64,000 nt of DNA from Actinoplanes sp. DH11 (GCF_020873875.1 NZ_JAHWGU010000035.1:1-64000); one strand, 5' to 3'; positions 1-8,318 are shown, counted from the first letter of the stretch. The notes: a model not told the origin generated them from the sequence alone. Numbers and translations are program-made.

Positions 1-2
1 AC

Positions 3-125
3 ATCGACCACTACCTCCCCCGGCAGGACACAGGAAGCCCACCACACCACGACCATCCAGCCACCACCAACCACCACACGCCAGCCGACACGCCCACCAC
101 ACCAAATGGGCAACAGAGTCGCTAG
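3..125 (+). CDS. possible 3' end of an upstream gene (partial)
   Basis: An open frame enters the window at base 3 and runs 40 codons to a TAG at 123-125. The peptide begins IDHYLPRQD and then becomes a tail rich in His, Pro and Thr. The stop codon lies inside the GCTAGCG of the palindromic element that follows, so the reading frame may end because the element inserted there. No family can be named from this tail, and it may not be coding at all. Confidence 0.25.
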   Translation: MDHYLPRQDTGSPPHHDHPATTNHHTPADTPTTPNGQQSR

Positions 126-187
126 CGATGCGAAATCGCGGTTTACACCCCATGATCACAGCGATTTCGTAGCGCTAGCAGATCAAC
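121..187. repeat. palindromic element, copy 1 (left arm incomplete)
   Basis: The right arm CGCTAGCAGATCAAC at 173-187 and the core around CCCCATGATCACAGCG match the element at 49081-49155 almost base for base. The left arm retains only GCTAGCG before diverging, while the other copy has the full inverted arm. This suggests a small non-autonomous mobile element or a REP/MITE-like sequence. Confidence 0.75.
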
Positions 188-290
188 AGGGCATTTCCTC
201 CGGTCAATGACGAGGCGTCGGGGCAAGAGGGGTGCCGGTCGTCGTGCAGTTCCGCTCAGGTTGACCGGATCGTGGCGGCTCATGCTCGGG

Positions 291-345
291 CGGCGTGGGC
301 TTGCGCGGCGTGGGCTTGCGCGGCGTGGGCTTGCGCGGCGTGGGT
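291..345. repeat. 15-bp tandem repeat
   Basis: The unit CGGCGTGGGCTTGCG occurs three times (291-305, 306-320, 321-335) with a partial fourth copy. It lies in the noncoding stretch between the left edge and the EamA gene. The short open frames across it are only products of the periodicity. Confidence 0.85.
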
Positions 346-377
346 CCGGCTGGCGCGGGCCTATGGGCGGGCGGGGT

Positions 378-449
378 GCTCGTTGGGGCCCGGGGCCGTG
401 AGCTCGTTGGGGCCCGGGGCTGTGTGCTCGTTGGGGTCCGAGACTGTGA
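378..449. repeat. 24-bp tandem repeat
   Basis: Three 24-bp units beginning GCTCGTTGGGG start at 378, 402 and 426, the third more diverged. With the 15-bp array and the 20-bp duplication at 503-551 it fills the otherwise gene-free stretch 188-538. I see no gene there. Confidence 0.8.
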
Positions 450-502
450 GCAGGAACGGGCCTAGGGCCGTGAGCACGGCCCCGGCCCGTTCCTGATCAG
501 GA

Positions 503-551
503 TGCGGGATCACACCGTTGCGAGGGCTTGGTGCGGGATCACACCGTTGCG
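503..551. repeat. 20-bp duplication spanning the 3' end of the EamA gene
   Basis: The 20-mer TGCGGGATCACACCGTTGCG is present at 503-522 and again at 532-551. The second copy contains the reverse complement of the EamA stop codon and last codons. The first copy is therefore a duplicate of the gene's 3' end placed downstream of it. Confidence 0.7.
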
Positions 552-1486
552 GGGGCTTTAGGTTCGGCCACCTCGGGTGCGGCCGGGGTGGCCGGCTCGG
601 CGGGGATGGAGGCGATGCCGGCGAGGATCAGGGCGCCGCCGACCATCTGGAGCGGTGTGAGGGTCTCGCCCACCACCATCCAGGCGAAGATGGACGCGAA
701 CACCACTTCGAGCAGGCCGACGAAGGACGCCAGGCGGGAGCCGAGGCGGCTGGAACCGAAGATGCCTGTCGCGTAGGCGATGGCGGTCGCGAAGACGGCC
801 ACCACCATGAGCGGCACCCACCACGGTGCGGTGTTGCCGAGCAGCGCCACGTCGGTGAAGGTGGCCGTGAACGGCACCAGCCCGGTCAGTCCGATCAGGC
901 CGAGGACGGCGCCGCCGAGCAGCAGGCCGACGCCGGCGAGGGCCACCGGCGGGAGCCCGTCGGAGGGGCGGGCGGCGACGACGAAGTAGACGGCGCACCC
1001 GATGGCCGCCGCGAACGCCAGCATGATGCCGATCGGGTCGACGGCTTGGAGTGCGCCGGGACCGATCACGAGGACCAGGCCGCCGATGGCGAGCGCCGAG
1101 CCCAGCAGGACGGCCGGCCGGGGCACGCGGCGCGTGGTCAGCCAGACCCAGAGGACGAGCAGCAGGGGTGCCAGGTATTCCACCAGCAACGCGGTCGACA
1201 CCGGGATCCGGCTGATCGAGGCGAAGTAGGTGAGCTGGGTGAACGCGACCGCGATGACGCCCATGCCGACGATTCGCCAGCGGCCGCGCCACAGGGCGTC
1301 CCACCTGCCGCGCAACGAGAAGAGCACGAGGGGGAGCAGCAGGAATCCGGCGATCAGGGCGCGGGCGGTGACCGCGGCGGCGGGGGACCAGCCGGCCTCC
1401 AGGAGCGGTTTGATGAACGCGCCGGACGTGCCGAACGTGGCCGCCGACGTGATGGCGGCGATCAGCCCGATGGTTTGCGGCTTCAC
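539..1486 (-). CDS. EamA/DMT-family transporter
   Basis: This 315-aa protein is almost wholly hydrophobic, with about ten membrane helices arranged as two five-helix EamA halves. That is the usual length and layout of drug/metabolite transporters that export amino acids or small metabolites across the cytoplasmic membrane. The GTG start at 1486 is chosen because AGAGGGG lies 6-7 nt upstream and the first helix follows at once; an in-frame start at 1687 would add a hydrophilic tail without homology and cross the promoter. It is divergent from the CGNR regulator at 1587, a pairing often seen in actinomycetes. The substrate cannot be read from sequence. Confidence 0.9.
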   Translation of the reverse strand: MKPQTIGLIAAITSAATFGTSGAFIKPLLEAGWSPAAAVTARALIAGFLLLPLVLFSLRGRWDALWRGRWRIVGMGVIAVAFTQLTYFASISRIPVSTALLVEYLAPLLLVLWVWLTTRRVPRPAVLLGSALAIGGLVLVIGPGALQAVDPIGIMLAFAAAIGCAVYFVVAARPSDGLPPVALAGVGLLLGGAVLGLIGLTGLVPFTATFTDVALLGNTAPWWVPLMVVAVFATAIAYATGIFGSSRLGSRLASFVGLLEVVFASIFAWMVVGETLTPLQMVGGALILAGIASIPAEPATPAAPEVAEPKAPATV

Positions 1487-1586
1487 GGGATGCCCCTCTC
1501 TGGCGGCGGCCGTCCGGCGGGCCGCTGTGTCATGAGCTAATTTGGATACGCTCCTGACGCTAGGCCGATCGAGGTGACGAGTCAAA

Positions 1587-2138
1587 TTGCTTTTTGCCCC
1601 TGACACTGAAGAGTCGCTGGACTTCGTGGTCGCCTTGGTGAACACCGAGGCTGGCCGTTCGCGAACCGGCGACGACGAGCTCGTCACGGTTCAGCAGCTC
1701 GGCGATCTGCTGAACAGGTACATCTACACGGGTCGCATCGACCGTGATCAGGCTGAGCTGGACGCGGTCCGTCAGGCCCGGGCACGGCTGCGCGACACCT
1801 GGACGCTCGACCGCGACGCCATGGTGGAGGTCGTCAACCGGATGCTGCGGGAGGCGAACGCCTCGCCGTACCTGGCCCGGCACGACGACCTGGACTGGCA
1901 CATCCACGCCACAGACCCGGACGCCCCGCTCGCCGAGCGCATCCGGGTGGAGGCAGCCCTCGCTCTCATCGACGTGATCCGGACCAACGAGACCCACCGC
2001 CTCCGCGTCTGCGGCGCCGACGACTGCGGTGGCATCTTCGTGGACCTCTCCCGCAACGGCTCGAAACGTTTCTGCAGTGTCCGCTGCGGCAACCGGATGA
2101 ACATGGTCGCCTTCCGGGCCCGCAAGGCCGAATCCTGA
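1587..2138 (+). CDS. CGNR zinc-finger (ABATE-type) putative regulator
   Basis: This 183-aa protein opens with an ABATE-like helical region (FVVALVNTEAGR) and ends with a CGNR zinc finger whose Cys pairs are visible as CGADDCG and CSVRCGNR near residues 143-170. Such proteins are thought to be stress-linked transcription regulators. The TTG start at 1587 is used because an in-frame TGA at 1575-1577 rules out anything longer; a GAGG lies about 12 nt upstream. It is divergent from the EamA transporter, so it probably regulates it, which is inference. The family normally has four Cys ligands, all present here. Confidence 0.85.
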   Translation: MLFAPDTEESLDFVVALVNTEAGRSRTGDDELVTVQQLGDLLNRYIYTGRIDRDQAELDAVRQARARLRDTWTLDRDAMVEVVNRMLREANASPYLARHDDLDWHIHATDPDAPLAERIRVEAALALIDVIRTNETHRLRVCGADDCGGIFVDLSRNGSKRFCSVRCGNRMNMVAFRARKAES

Positions 2139-2161
2139 GCCGGTCGTCGGGCGGAATCGCT

Positions 2162-2617
2162 TTACGGGAGCGGCAGCGGGGGGACGCCTTCTTCGGGCAG
2201 ATTGGTGGGGGAGAGGAACTCGATGAGCTCGGCGCGGCGTCGTTGTGCCCATGCCGGATTCAGCGCGTGGAGCAGCTCAAACTGCTTGATCCATCTGGTT
2301 ACGCGATGCTCCTGGCCGTCGGCCGGGTGGTGCTGGGCCCACCGGCCGGCCATCGTCTGCGTGGTGGACTCGAGGGCCCAGTAGAGGATCTCGTCGCGGT
2401 CGCCGGTCCGGCGGTGCTGCAACTCTTCGCCACGCTCGATGACCACGTAGTGGTAGAAGCCCTCGTCGTCGACCTCGACCGTGGGGTGGCCGCCGTCCCG
2501 CCGCTCGAAGGAGACGAGATCTGGTTCCTCGGCGCCGATCAGGGCGCCGAGCCGCCGGACCTCGCTCTCCAGGGTCGCCCGGGTTTCCGGACCGGCGTCC
2601 CGCCGGAACAGTTTCAT
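2162..2617 (-). CDS. Imm63-family immunity-like protein
   Basis: This 151-aa protein matches the layout of the Imm63 family: EVDDEGFYHYVVIERGEE, then DEILYWALESTTQTMAGRWA, then a FELLHALNPAW block near the C terminus. Imm63 members are found beside polymorphic toxins and are presumed to neutralise them. The start at 2617 gives MKLFRR and overlaps the stop of the upstream DUF3159 gene by 4 bp (ATGA), so the two are translationally coupled. No toxin gene is visible nearby, making this an orphan immunity-type gene. The family call is from motif memory, with no search run. Confidence 0.75.
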   Translation of the reverse strand: MKLFRRDAGPETRATLESEVRRLGALIGAEEPDLVSFERRDGGHPTVEVDDEGFYHYVVIERGEELQHRRTGDRDEILYWALESTTQTMAGRWAQHHPADGQEHRVTRWIKQFELLHALNPAWAQRRRAELIEFLSPTNLPEEGVPPLPLP

Positions 2618-3231
2618 GCCGCCTCCCTGGTGCAGTAGCTGAGCCGGCTGTCGGACCGGCGCACCGCCCACACCACGACGAGCAGGGCCGCCGCCCACAG
2701 CGGATAGTTCATGGCGATCTTCGAGAAGGTCATCCAGCCGACCTCGTTGTGCTCGTAGAGGCGGTGGAGGACCAGGAACCGGGCCGTGAACACGGCGGCC
2801 ACCACGGCGGTGGCGATGTCGTAGCGGTGCAGGGACACCCGATCGTGCCGCCACCACAGCGGTTTGCCCTGCATGACGCTCCAGACGACACCGACCAGCG
2901 GCCGGCGCACCAGGACGGAGATGGCGCACAGGAGGGCGGCGACCGCGTACCACCAGAGGTCGGCCAGGAAGAAGTCACGCGCCTCACCGCTGCGAGCGGC
3001 CAGGAAGCCGGCCACCGCCACCCCGACGAAACCGCCGAGAGCCGGGCGGAGCTGCTGCTTGCGGGACCATCGGTAGAGCAGGACCGCCGCGCCCGCGCCG
3101 GCCGCCGCCGCGATGGCGGGGTAGAGGCCCCACCACGAGTTCGCCAGCACCAGGACCACCGGCGGCAGCGAGGACTGGATCAGGCCGGGGATGCCGCCGG
3201 TGCGCTCCCACAGTGTCGTCTCATGCTGCAT
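2614..3231 (-). CDS. DUF3159 family membrane protein
   Basis: This 205-aa protein has about six membrane segments and the DUF3159 hallmarks: an early block FVGVAVAGFLAARSGEARDFF, then RRPLVGVVWSVMQGKPLWWR. Its function is unknown; members are actinobacterial integral membrane proteins. It overlaps the upstream TetR gene by 11 bp and the downstream Imm63 gene by 4 bp, so it sits in the middle of a three-gene operon presumably controlled by that TetR regulator. Membrane placement is seen from hydrophobicity, not inferred from context. Confidence 0.8.
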   Translation of the reverse strand: MQHETTLWERTGGIPGLIQSSLPPVVLVLANSWWGLYPAIAAAAGAGAAVLLYRWSRKQQLRPALGGFVGVAVAGFLAARSGEARDFFLADLWWYAVAALLCAISVLVRRPLVGVVWSVMQGKPLWWRHDRVSLHRYDIATAVVAAVFTARFLVLHRLYEHNEVGWMTFSKIAMNYPLWAAALLVVVWAVRRSDSRLSYCTREAA

Positions 3232-3847
3232 GGACTCTCCCTCGCTCGATCGACTCGCGTGCGTGGGCCGGGTCGTCGCCGTAGCCCACGAGAAGTCGGA
3301 ATGTCATGTCGTCGAGGACGAACCGGGCCTGCTCGCTGGGCAGCATCCCGGAGACGGTCATGGTCACCATGCCGTGCCGCATGCTCCACAGCTGCGCCGC
3401 CCAGACCGGTGCCAGGTTGTCCTGTCCGTCGGTGAAACGCCCGGCCGCCAGGCAACGCCGGACCAGGTCGAGCAGGCGCTCGTAGGTGCCCGCACCGAGA
3501 GCGTCCTCCTCCGGTGGCGGGTCCAGGAACATCGCGCGGTAGAGATGCGGGTTGTCGACCCCGCTCGCGAAGAACACCGACCCGGTGGCGACCAGATCGG
3601 CGACCGGGTCGTCCGTGGCCGGCAGCTCGTCGATCCGGGAGTTGAGCCGGCTGAAACCCTCCTCACGAACCGCCGAGTGCAGCTCCGCCATGTTTCGGAA
3701 GCGGGAGAACACGGTCATCGTCGACGTGCCGATGTCGATCGCCAGCCGCCGGCTGGTCAGCGCGGCGGGCCCCTCCTCGGCGAGGATCCGGGCGGCGGCT
3801 TCGACAAGCAGCGTCCGGATGTGCGGATCAGCGGCGCGAGGACTCAT
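3221..3847 (-). CDS. TetR-family transcriptional regulator
   Basis: The 208-aa protein has an N-terminal TetR helix-turn-helix (ILAEEGPAALTSRRLAIDIG followed by TMTVFSRFRN at residues 22-52) and a C-terminal helical ligand domain. It is the first gene of an operon with DUF3159 and Imm63. A perfect 12-bp palindrome, CGTTATATAACG, lies 16 bp upstream of its ATG and is a natural candidate for its own operator. The ligand is unknown. Confidence 0.88.
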   Translation of the reverse strand: MSPRAADPHIRTLLVEAAARILAEEGPAALTSRRLAIDIGTSTMTVFSRFRNMAELHSAVREEGFSRLNSRIDELPATDDPVADLVATGSVFFASGVDNPHLYRAMFLDPPPEEDALGAGTYERLLDLVRRCLAAGRFTDGQDNLAPVWAAQLWSMRHGMVTMTVSGMLPSEQARFVLDDMTFRLLVGYGDDPAHARESIERGRVHAA

Positions 3848-3863
3848 GGGGGTATCGTATCGT

Positions 3864-3875
3864 CGTTATATAACG
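3864..3875. promoter_or_regulatory. candidate TetR operator palindrome
   Basis: CGTTATATAACG is a perfect 12-bp palindrome in an AT-rich island between two minus-strand genes, just upstream of the TetR start codon at 3847. It could also serve as the -10 region. Autoregulation is inferred from position. Confidence 0.5.
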
Positions 3876-3901
3876 CCGGTACAGGATTCCGATGTGCCAA
3901 C

Positions 3902-4594
3902 CTACGAGGCAAGCCAGCCGCGGTCGAGGTCGTCGGCATAGGAGGTGAGCGCGCGGCCGTACTGCTGGATGTCCGGGTCTGCCGTGGTTTCGACCAGCAG
4001 GTGCAGCAGCTCGGCGACAGCCTGCCGGGCGTCACCGGCGTTGTAGCGCAGCAGCGCGTGGAAGGCCCGCAACGGCCGATGACCGGGGAACCGGCGCAGC
4101 GCCGCCTGGAAGGCCTCCTCGGCCTCGTCGTCGCGGCCGAGGGCCCGCAGGGTGCTGCCCAGGCCCAGCATCGTGTCCGCCAGGTCCGCGTCGGGCAGGC
4201 CGCCGGCGATCGCCGCCCGATAGTGCGGGACGGCCTCGGCCTCCAGCCCCAGCACGTCGTGGACCCAGGCGGTCTGCCGCGCGATCTCCGGGTCGCTGGG
4301 GAACTCGGCACGCAGGGCGAGCAGAAGCGGACGGGCCTGTCCAGGTTCGCCGCCGGCCCGCAGCGCGACGGCCTGGGCCAGTCGCTCGGACACGGCCGGG
4401 GACCGGGGTCGACCCCCGGAAGGCGACGCGGGCGGAGTTGGGGAGTGGGGCCCGGAAGGCGACGCGGGCGGAGTCGGGGAGTGGGGCCCGGAAGGCGACG
4501 CGGGCGGGGCTGGGGATTTGGCGCCGGAACGCGACGCGGGCAGGGAGTGGGCGGCGGAAGGCGACGCGCCGTCTGGGGTGTCGGGCTCGGTCAC
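3902..4594 (-). CDS. tetratricopeptide-repeat protein with a Pro/Ser-rich repeat linker
   Basis: From the GTG at 4594 the protein is 230 aa. Residues about 20-60 form a low-complexity linker made of a 12-residue repeat (PTPPASPSGPHS), encoded by a 36-bp DNA repeat around 4412-4535. The rest is helical with TPR character: ALRAGGEPGQARPLLLALRA, LGLGSTLRALGRDDEAEEAF and RYNAGDARQAVAELLHLL. It resembles the short TPR proteins common in actinomycetes, which act as protein-interaction scaffolds. A farther start at 4666 is possible but would run back over the PepSY promoter. The partner is unknown. Confidence 0.75.
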   Translation of the reverse strand: MTEPDTPDGASPSAAHSLPASRSGAKSPAPPASPSGPHSPTPPASPSGPHSPTPPASPSGGRPRSPAVSERLAQAVALRAGGEPGQARPLLLALRAEFPSDPEIARQTAWVHDVLGLEAEAVPHYRAAIAGGLPDADLADTMLGLGSTLRALGRDDEAEEAFQAALRRFPGHRPLRAFHALLRYNAGDARQAVAELLHLLVETTADPDIQQYGRALTSYADDLDRGWLAS

Positions 4595-4702
4595 CCGGTG
4601 ATCGTGCCACGGCCTTATCACTGTCTTAGCGATCACACAGCGTCCCGATATCGCGGTCCGGGTCATGGTGTACCTGTCACAACGGACCAGGAGGTACTAC
4701 CG

Positions 4703-5194
4703 ATGATCACGAAGACCAAGGCCGGCGTGGTGTTCGCTGCCGGGACGCTCGCGGCCCTGGGCATCGCCGGCACCGCACTCGCCGTCGAGACCCCGAGCCC
4801 GTCGGTGAGCGCGACCACGGTGGCTCCGGCCGAGTCCGGCGCTGTGCCGTCGGGCGCCGGTTCGTCGGCACCGGCTTCCACCGGGGCGGAATCCAGTTCC
4901 GGCTCCGCGGCACCGGCCGCCGGTACCGAGATCACCGAGGCGCAGGCCCGGGAGATCGCCCTGAAGGCCGTCGCGAACGGTCAGGTCGAGGAGATCGAGC
5001 GGGACGACGAGAACGGCCGGCAGGTCTGGGACGTCGAGGTGAAGGCCGGTACGGTCGAGCACGACCTGGACATCGACGCGGCGACCGGCGAGGTCGTCCG
5101 CAACGACGCCGAGCAGGACGACGCGGACGACAAGGACGACGCGGACGACGACCGCGACGACGCGGACGACGACCGGGACGGCGACGACGACTGA
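4703..5194 (+). CDS. secreted PepSY-domain protein with an acidic tail
   Basis: The ATG at 4703 follows a strong AGGAGGT at 4690-4696. The 163-aa product begins with a Sec signal peptide (MITKTKAGVVFAAGTLAALG, cleavage likely after ALA near residue 27), then a Ser/Ala/Pro linker, then a PepSY domain at about residues 77-135 (TEAQAREIALKAV, WDVEVKAG, DIDAATGEVV). It ends in a tail built almost entirely of Asp, Asp-Arg and Asp-Lys. PepSY domains are small beta-sheet modules that inhibit proteases or bind ligands outside the membrane. The acidic tail may bind cations, which is inference. Confidence 0.88.
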   Translation: MITKTKAGVVFAAGTLAALGIAGTALAVETPSPSVSATTVAPAESGAVPSGAGSSAPASTGAESSSGSAAPAAGTEITEAQAREIALKAVANGQVEEIERDDENGRQVWDVEVKAGTVEHDLDIDAATGEVVRNDAEQDDADDKDDADDDRDDADDDRDGDDD

Positions 5195-5213
5195 TCCCGC
5201 ACTGCACCGACGT

Positions 5214-5238
5214 GCCCCGGGCGACTCTCGCCCGGGGC
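5214..5238. terminator. bidirectional hairpin between convergent genes
   Basis: GCCCCGGGCGA and its exact complement TCGCCCGGGGC are separated by 3 nt, an 11-bp GC-rich stem 20 bp after the PepSY stop. A minus-strand gene converges from the other side. No T-run follows, as is common in high-GC actinomycetes. Confidence 0.7.
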
Positions 5239-5305
5239 GCGTCCTGTCATGTCCGAGGACGGGGCGCGAACGGTCACAACACGCGAGGGCTGGGCGCGCG
5301 AACGG

Positions 5306-5707
5306 CTACGACCCGGTGCCGAACGGGTTGTTCACCACGTAACGCCAGCGTCCGTCGGCGCCGCGGCGCAGCACGTCGGCGGCGGTGCCCCGGAGGTCGA
5401 GCGGGTAGCCCTGGCGGGCGGTGCCCCGCATCGACCAGTCCACGACGGCGAGGGCGATGTCCCCGGCGACGTAGAGGTGCCGGGCCGCCGCGGCCATCGG
5501 GACGCCGAAGCCGAGCAGGTGGTCGTAGGCGGCGGCGCGACCGGACCGGCCGGTCACCGGGGCGCCGGGCTGCGGGACGAGCACGGCACCGGGCTCGTAG
5601 AAGGTGTCCACGGCATCGGCGGAGCCGGTGGCGAAGGCCGCGCAGTAGGCGGCCACGTGCCGCTCGAGGTCGGTGGTGGGCATGATCGATCCGGGGGAAT
5701 CCGTCAT
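5306..5707 (-). CDS. SnoaL/NTF2-like small protein
   Basis: The 133-aa protein has the alpha+beta NTF2-like pattern: an N-terminal helix HVAAYCAAFATGSADAVDTF, then a FYEPGAVLVPQ strand, then a C-terminal DGRWRYVVNNPFG strand. Members are small enzymes or ketosteroid-isomerase-like folds; no catalytic residue set is clear enough to name a reaction. The start at 5707 is preferred; MPTTDLERH at 5683 is an alternative that loses only a short tail. It stands alone between a convergent PepSY gene and the histidine kinase operon. Confidence 0.7.
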   Translation of the reverse strand: MTDSPGSIMPTTDLERHVAAYCAAFATGSADAVDTFYEPGAVLVPQPGAPVTGRSGRAAAYDHLLGFGVPMAAAARHLYVAGDIALAVVDWSMRGTARQGYPLDLRGTAADVLRRGADGRWRYVVNNPFGTGS

Positions 5708-5828
5708 GCCTTGCCAGAATAACCTCGCGGATGCGCGGGGCGGGTGACGCGCCGCGGCCCGGCACGGCAGATGGTCGCGCGGACCGCCAGGCACGTGCAT
5801 GTGTGGGCGTACACCAGGGAAGTCGGCG

Positions 5829-7070
5829 TCAGGCGGAGATCTCCATGCGCACCGCCGCGCCGCCGGAGGCGCCGGTGCCGACGTCGAAGGCGGTGGCGGC
5901 GCGGCGGGCGATGTCGAGGCCGAGGCCGGTGGAGCCGCCGGCGGAGACGCCGCGCCGGGCCGCGGAGGGTGGGAAGCCGGGGCCTTCGTCGGCGACCTCC
6001 AGGATGGCGCCGCCGCCGGTGCGGCGGGTGAGCGTGACCGAGAACGACGTTCCGTCGGGGGTGTGGGCGAAGACGTTGCCGAGGAGGGCGTCGAGGGCGG
6101 CGCCGAGGTCGTCGGCGGCCACCGCGACCGGCAGCGGCTGATCCGGCAGCGTCTGGGTGACGGATCGGCCGGTGTCCTCGGCGAGGACCGCCCAGAAGGC
6201 GACCCGGTCGCGGACCACGGCTGTCGCGTCGCAGGAGGATCGGGCGGGCGGGGCGTCCCGGCGGCGTGCCTGCTGGATCACCGCGGTCACCGCGCGCGCC
6301 ACCTCGTCCGCAGCTGAGGACACTCGTGCGGACTCCTCCGGATCGCGCAGCGACTCGGCCTCCAGCCGCAGCGCGGTCAGCGGTGTGCGCACCCGGTGGG
6401 AGAGGTCGGCGATCTGTTCCCGTTCCGCGGCGAGCAGTTCCTGAATGCGGCCTGCGAGATGGTTGAGAGCCCCGGCCACTTCGCGAAGCTCGCGCGGACC
6501 GGACGGCCGGGCCCGCGCGGTCAACTCCGCCGATGCCAGACGATGCGACACGTCGGAGAGCTCGGTGATCGGCCTGGTGATCGCACGGGCAAGCTGGTCG
6601 GCGACCAGCAGTCCGAGAAGGATCAGTGCGAGACCGAGTGCGGCAAGTGTCAGCCAGGCCCGCGTCACGCCCTGCCGGAGCTCCTCGTCGGTGACGAGCG
6701 TGCGCACCACCGTCGTGCTGCCACCGGCACCGACCACCGGGACGACGATCTCGCGGCCCTCCTCGGTGCTCACGCTCAGTGCGCGACCCCGGGCCTCGGC
6801 GAGGCGGACCGCAGGGGTGGGCACTGCGGGCGCGCCGATCCAGCTTCCATCAGGAAGAAAGACAGTTACCGGTACGGGCTGAGCAGTAACGGACAAACGC
6901 AGACCGTTCTCGTCAGACACCAGCGGCACCACCGTGCGCACCACGTCGTTCGCCCGGCTCAGCGCCCGGTCCTCGGCGAAGTCACGCACCAGCACGGCGA
7001 GCGGCACCAGGAACGCCAGCAGCACCAGCACCGTGGTGCCGGCGACCAGCCAAGCCAGCCGGGCCCTCAT
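5829..7070 (-). CDS. sensor histidine kinase
   Basis: The 413-aa protein has an N-terminal helix (residues 5-28), an extracytoplasmic sensor of about 100 residues, a second membrane helix (141-158), a HAMP domain (ARAITRPITELSDV), a HisKA helix with phosphoacceptor His225 in ADLSHRVRTPLTAL, and an HATPase domain with N box LLGNVFAHTP, G1 DEGPGF and G2 STGLGL. It is an intramembrane OmpR-type partner kinase. Its ATG at 7070 overlaps the regulator stop by 4 bp, so the pair is coupled. The signal is unknown. Confidence 0.93.
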   Translation of the reverse strand: MRARLAWLVAGTTVLVLLAFLVPLAVLVRDFAEDRALSRANDVVRTVVPLVSDENGLRLSVTAQPVPVTVFLPDGSWIGAPAVPTPAVRLAEARGRALSVSTEEGREIVVPVVGAGGSTTVVRTLVTDEELRQGVTRAWLTLAALGLALILLGLLVADQLARAITRPITELSDVSHRLASAELTARARPSGPRELREVAGALNHLAGRIQELLAAEREQIADLSHRVRTPLTALRLEAESLRDPEESARVSSAADEVARAVTAVIQQARRRDAPPARSSCDATAVVRDRVAFWAVLAEDTGRSVTQTLPDQPLPVAVAADDLGAALDALLGNVFAHTPDGTSFSVTLTRRTGGGAILEVADEGPGFPPSAARRGVSAGGSTGLGLDIARRAATAFDVGTGASGGAAVRMEISA

Positions 7071-7747
7071 GCCGGACTGCTCAGTTTGACGCCCACCCCG
7101 CGCACGGTGTGCAGGTAGCGGGGTTCCTGCGCGGTCTCGCCGAGCTTGCGCCGCAGCCACGACAGGTGCACGTCGACGGTCTTGTCGGCGCCGCCGTAGG
7201 GCACCTGCCACACCTCGCTGAGCAGCTCACGTTTGGTCACCACCTGGCCGGGCCGCTGCGCGAGGTGGTGCAGCAGGTCGAACTCGCGCGGGCTGAGCTC
7301 CACCGGTCCGCCGTCGAGGGTGACCGTCCGCGCGGCCACGTCGATGCTCAGCCCGCCGATGGTCAGAACCGGACTCTCCGCGGGCTCGCCGCTGCGCCGC
7401 AGCACGGCGCGGATCCGGGCGTCGAGCTGCGCCGCGGTGAACGGCTTCACCACGTAGTCGTCGGCTCCCGCATCGAGCAGCCGCACCATCTCCGTCTCCT
7501 CGTCACGGGCCGTAGCGATGATCACCGGGATCCGGCTCACCGCCCGCAGCATCCGCAGCAACTCGCGGCCGTCCAGATCGGGCAGCCCCAGGTCCAGCAC
7601 GATCAGGTCGGGGCGTTCGGCGAGGGCGGTCTGCAGGCCGTCCATCGCGGCGGGGGAGGCCGCGACGGCATGCCCTCGCTCGCGCAACGCGCGCAGCAGA
7701 GTCGTCCGGATTCCCGGGTCGTCCTCGATCAACAGCAGTCGGGCCAC
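7067..7747 (-). CDS. OmpR/PhoB-family response regulator
   Basis: The 226-aa protein has a receiver domain with acidic pocket EDD at residues 8-10, phosphoacceptor Asp52 in LIVLDLGLPD and the conserved VKPF lysine near 101, then a winged-helix DNA-binding domain ending in KTVDVHLSWLRRKLGE and RYLHTVRGVGVKL. It precedes and overlaps its kinase gene. A membrane-anchored protein gene is divergent at 7848, so the 100-bp gap probably holds promoters for both; that gene is a plausible target. Confidence 0.94.
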   Translation of the reverse strand: MARLLLIEDDPGIRTTLLRALRERGHAVAASPAAMDGLQTALAERPDLIVLDLGLPDLDGRELLRMLRAVSRIPVIIATARDEETEMVRLLDAGADDYVVKPFTAAQLDARIRAVLRRSGEPAESPVLTIGGLSIDVAARTVTLDGGPVELSPREFDLLHHLAQRPGQVVTKRELLSEVWQVPYGGADKTVDVHLSWLRRKLGETAQEPRYLHTVRGVGVKLSSPA

Positions 7748-7847
7748 GGGGGAAACCGTATCCGCCGTTCCGGGCCGGCCGGTCCGGCCTTAACCTTCTC
7801 TTATCAGTGCCGGGTGCGGAGCTTATCGGCGACCGGCGCATAGTGCA

Positions 7848-8309
7848 GTGGTGCGTTCTCTGGTGATCGTGGGGGGCTGGCTGGTGGCGGTGGCGCTCGC
7901 CGTGCTGGTCGGGGTGGTCGGCATCAACCTGGTCGGCAGCGGGTTGACCGACCCGCAGGCCGCGCCCATGAGCGAGGAACAGGTCGAACGGGAACTGGCC
8001 GCGCCCGCCCCCGTCCCGCCCTCGTCGCCCGCCGGATCCCCGCCGTCCGCAGCCCCGGCGTCCGCCACCCCGGCGTCGTCCGTCGCGTCCGCGCCGCCCG
8101 CCGGCCGGTCCTTCACCACGGCGGCCGGCCTGGTCGTCGCGGACTGCACCCGCATCCTGTCGATGGCGCCGGCGCAGGGCTGGGCGGTGGCCGAGCAGGA
8201 CGACGACGAGGGTGAGTTCCGCTCGGTCGACAACCCCGCGGCCGGCCTCGAGGTGGACCTCACCTGCAGCGGTGGACAGCCGTCGATATCGGTTTCCCCC
8301 GCCGACTAG
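7848..8309 (+). CDS. membrane-anchored protein of unknown function
   Basis: This 153-aa protein starts at GTG 7848. Residues 4-27 form one membrane helix (LVIVGGWLVAVALAVLVGVV), followed by a Pro/Ala/Ser-rich linker (about 48-88) and a small C-terminal domain with two Cys (ADCTRILSM and LTCSGG) that could pair outside the cell. I do not recognise the family. It is divergent from the two-component system, which suggests regulation by that system or a role in sensing with it. The PPOX-like gene begins only 9 bp downstream. Confidence 0.75.
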   Translation: MVRSLVIVGGWLVAVALAVLVGVVGINLVGSGLTDPQAAPMSEEQVERELAAPAPVPPSSPAGSPPSAAPASATPASSVASAPPAGRSFTTAAGLVVADCTRILSMAPAQGWAVAEQDDDEGEFRSVDNPAAGLEVDLTCSGGQPSISVSPAD

Positions 8310-8318
8310 CGTCAAGGC

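Noticed and set aside
207..496. Short plus-strand frames over the 15-bp and 24-bp repeats
   Set aside because: They consist only of repeat translations such as LARRG and lack a credible start.
518..1540. Long plus-strand frame opposite the EamA gene
   Set aside because: It is the antisense shadow of a clear multi-helix transporter; its translation is rich in Gly, Arg, Asp and His with no family motif.
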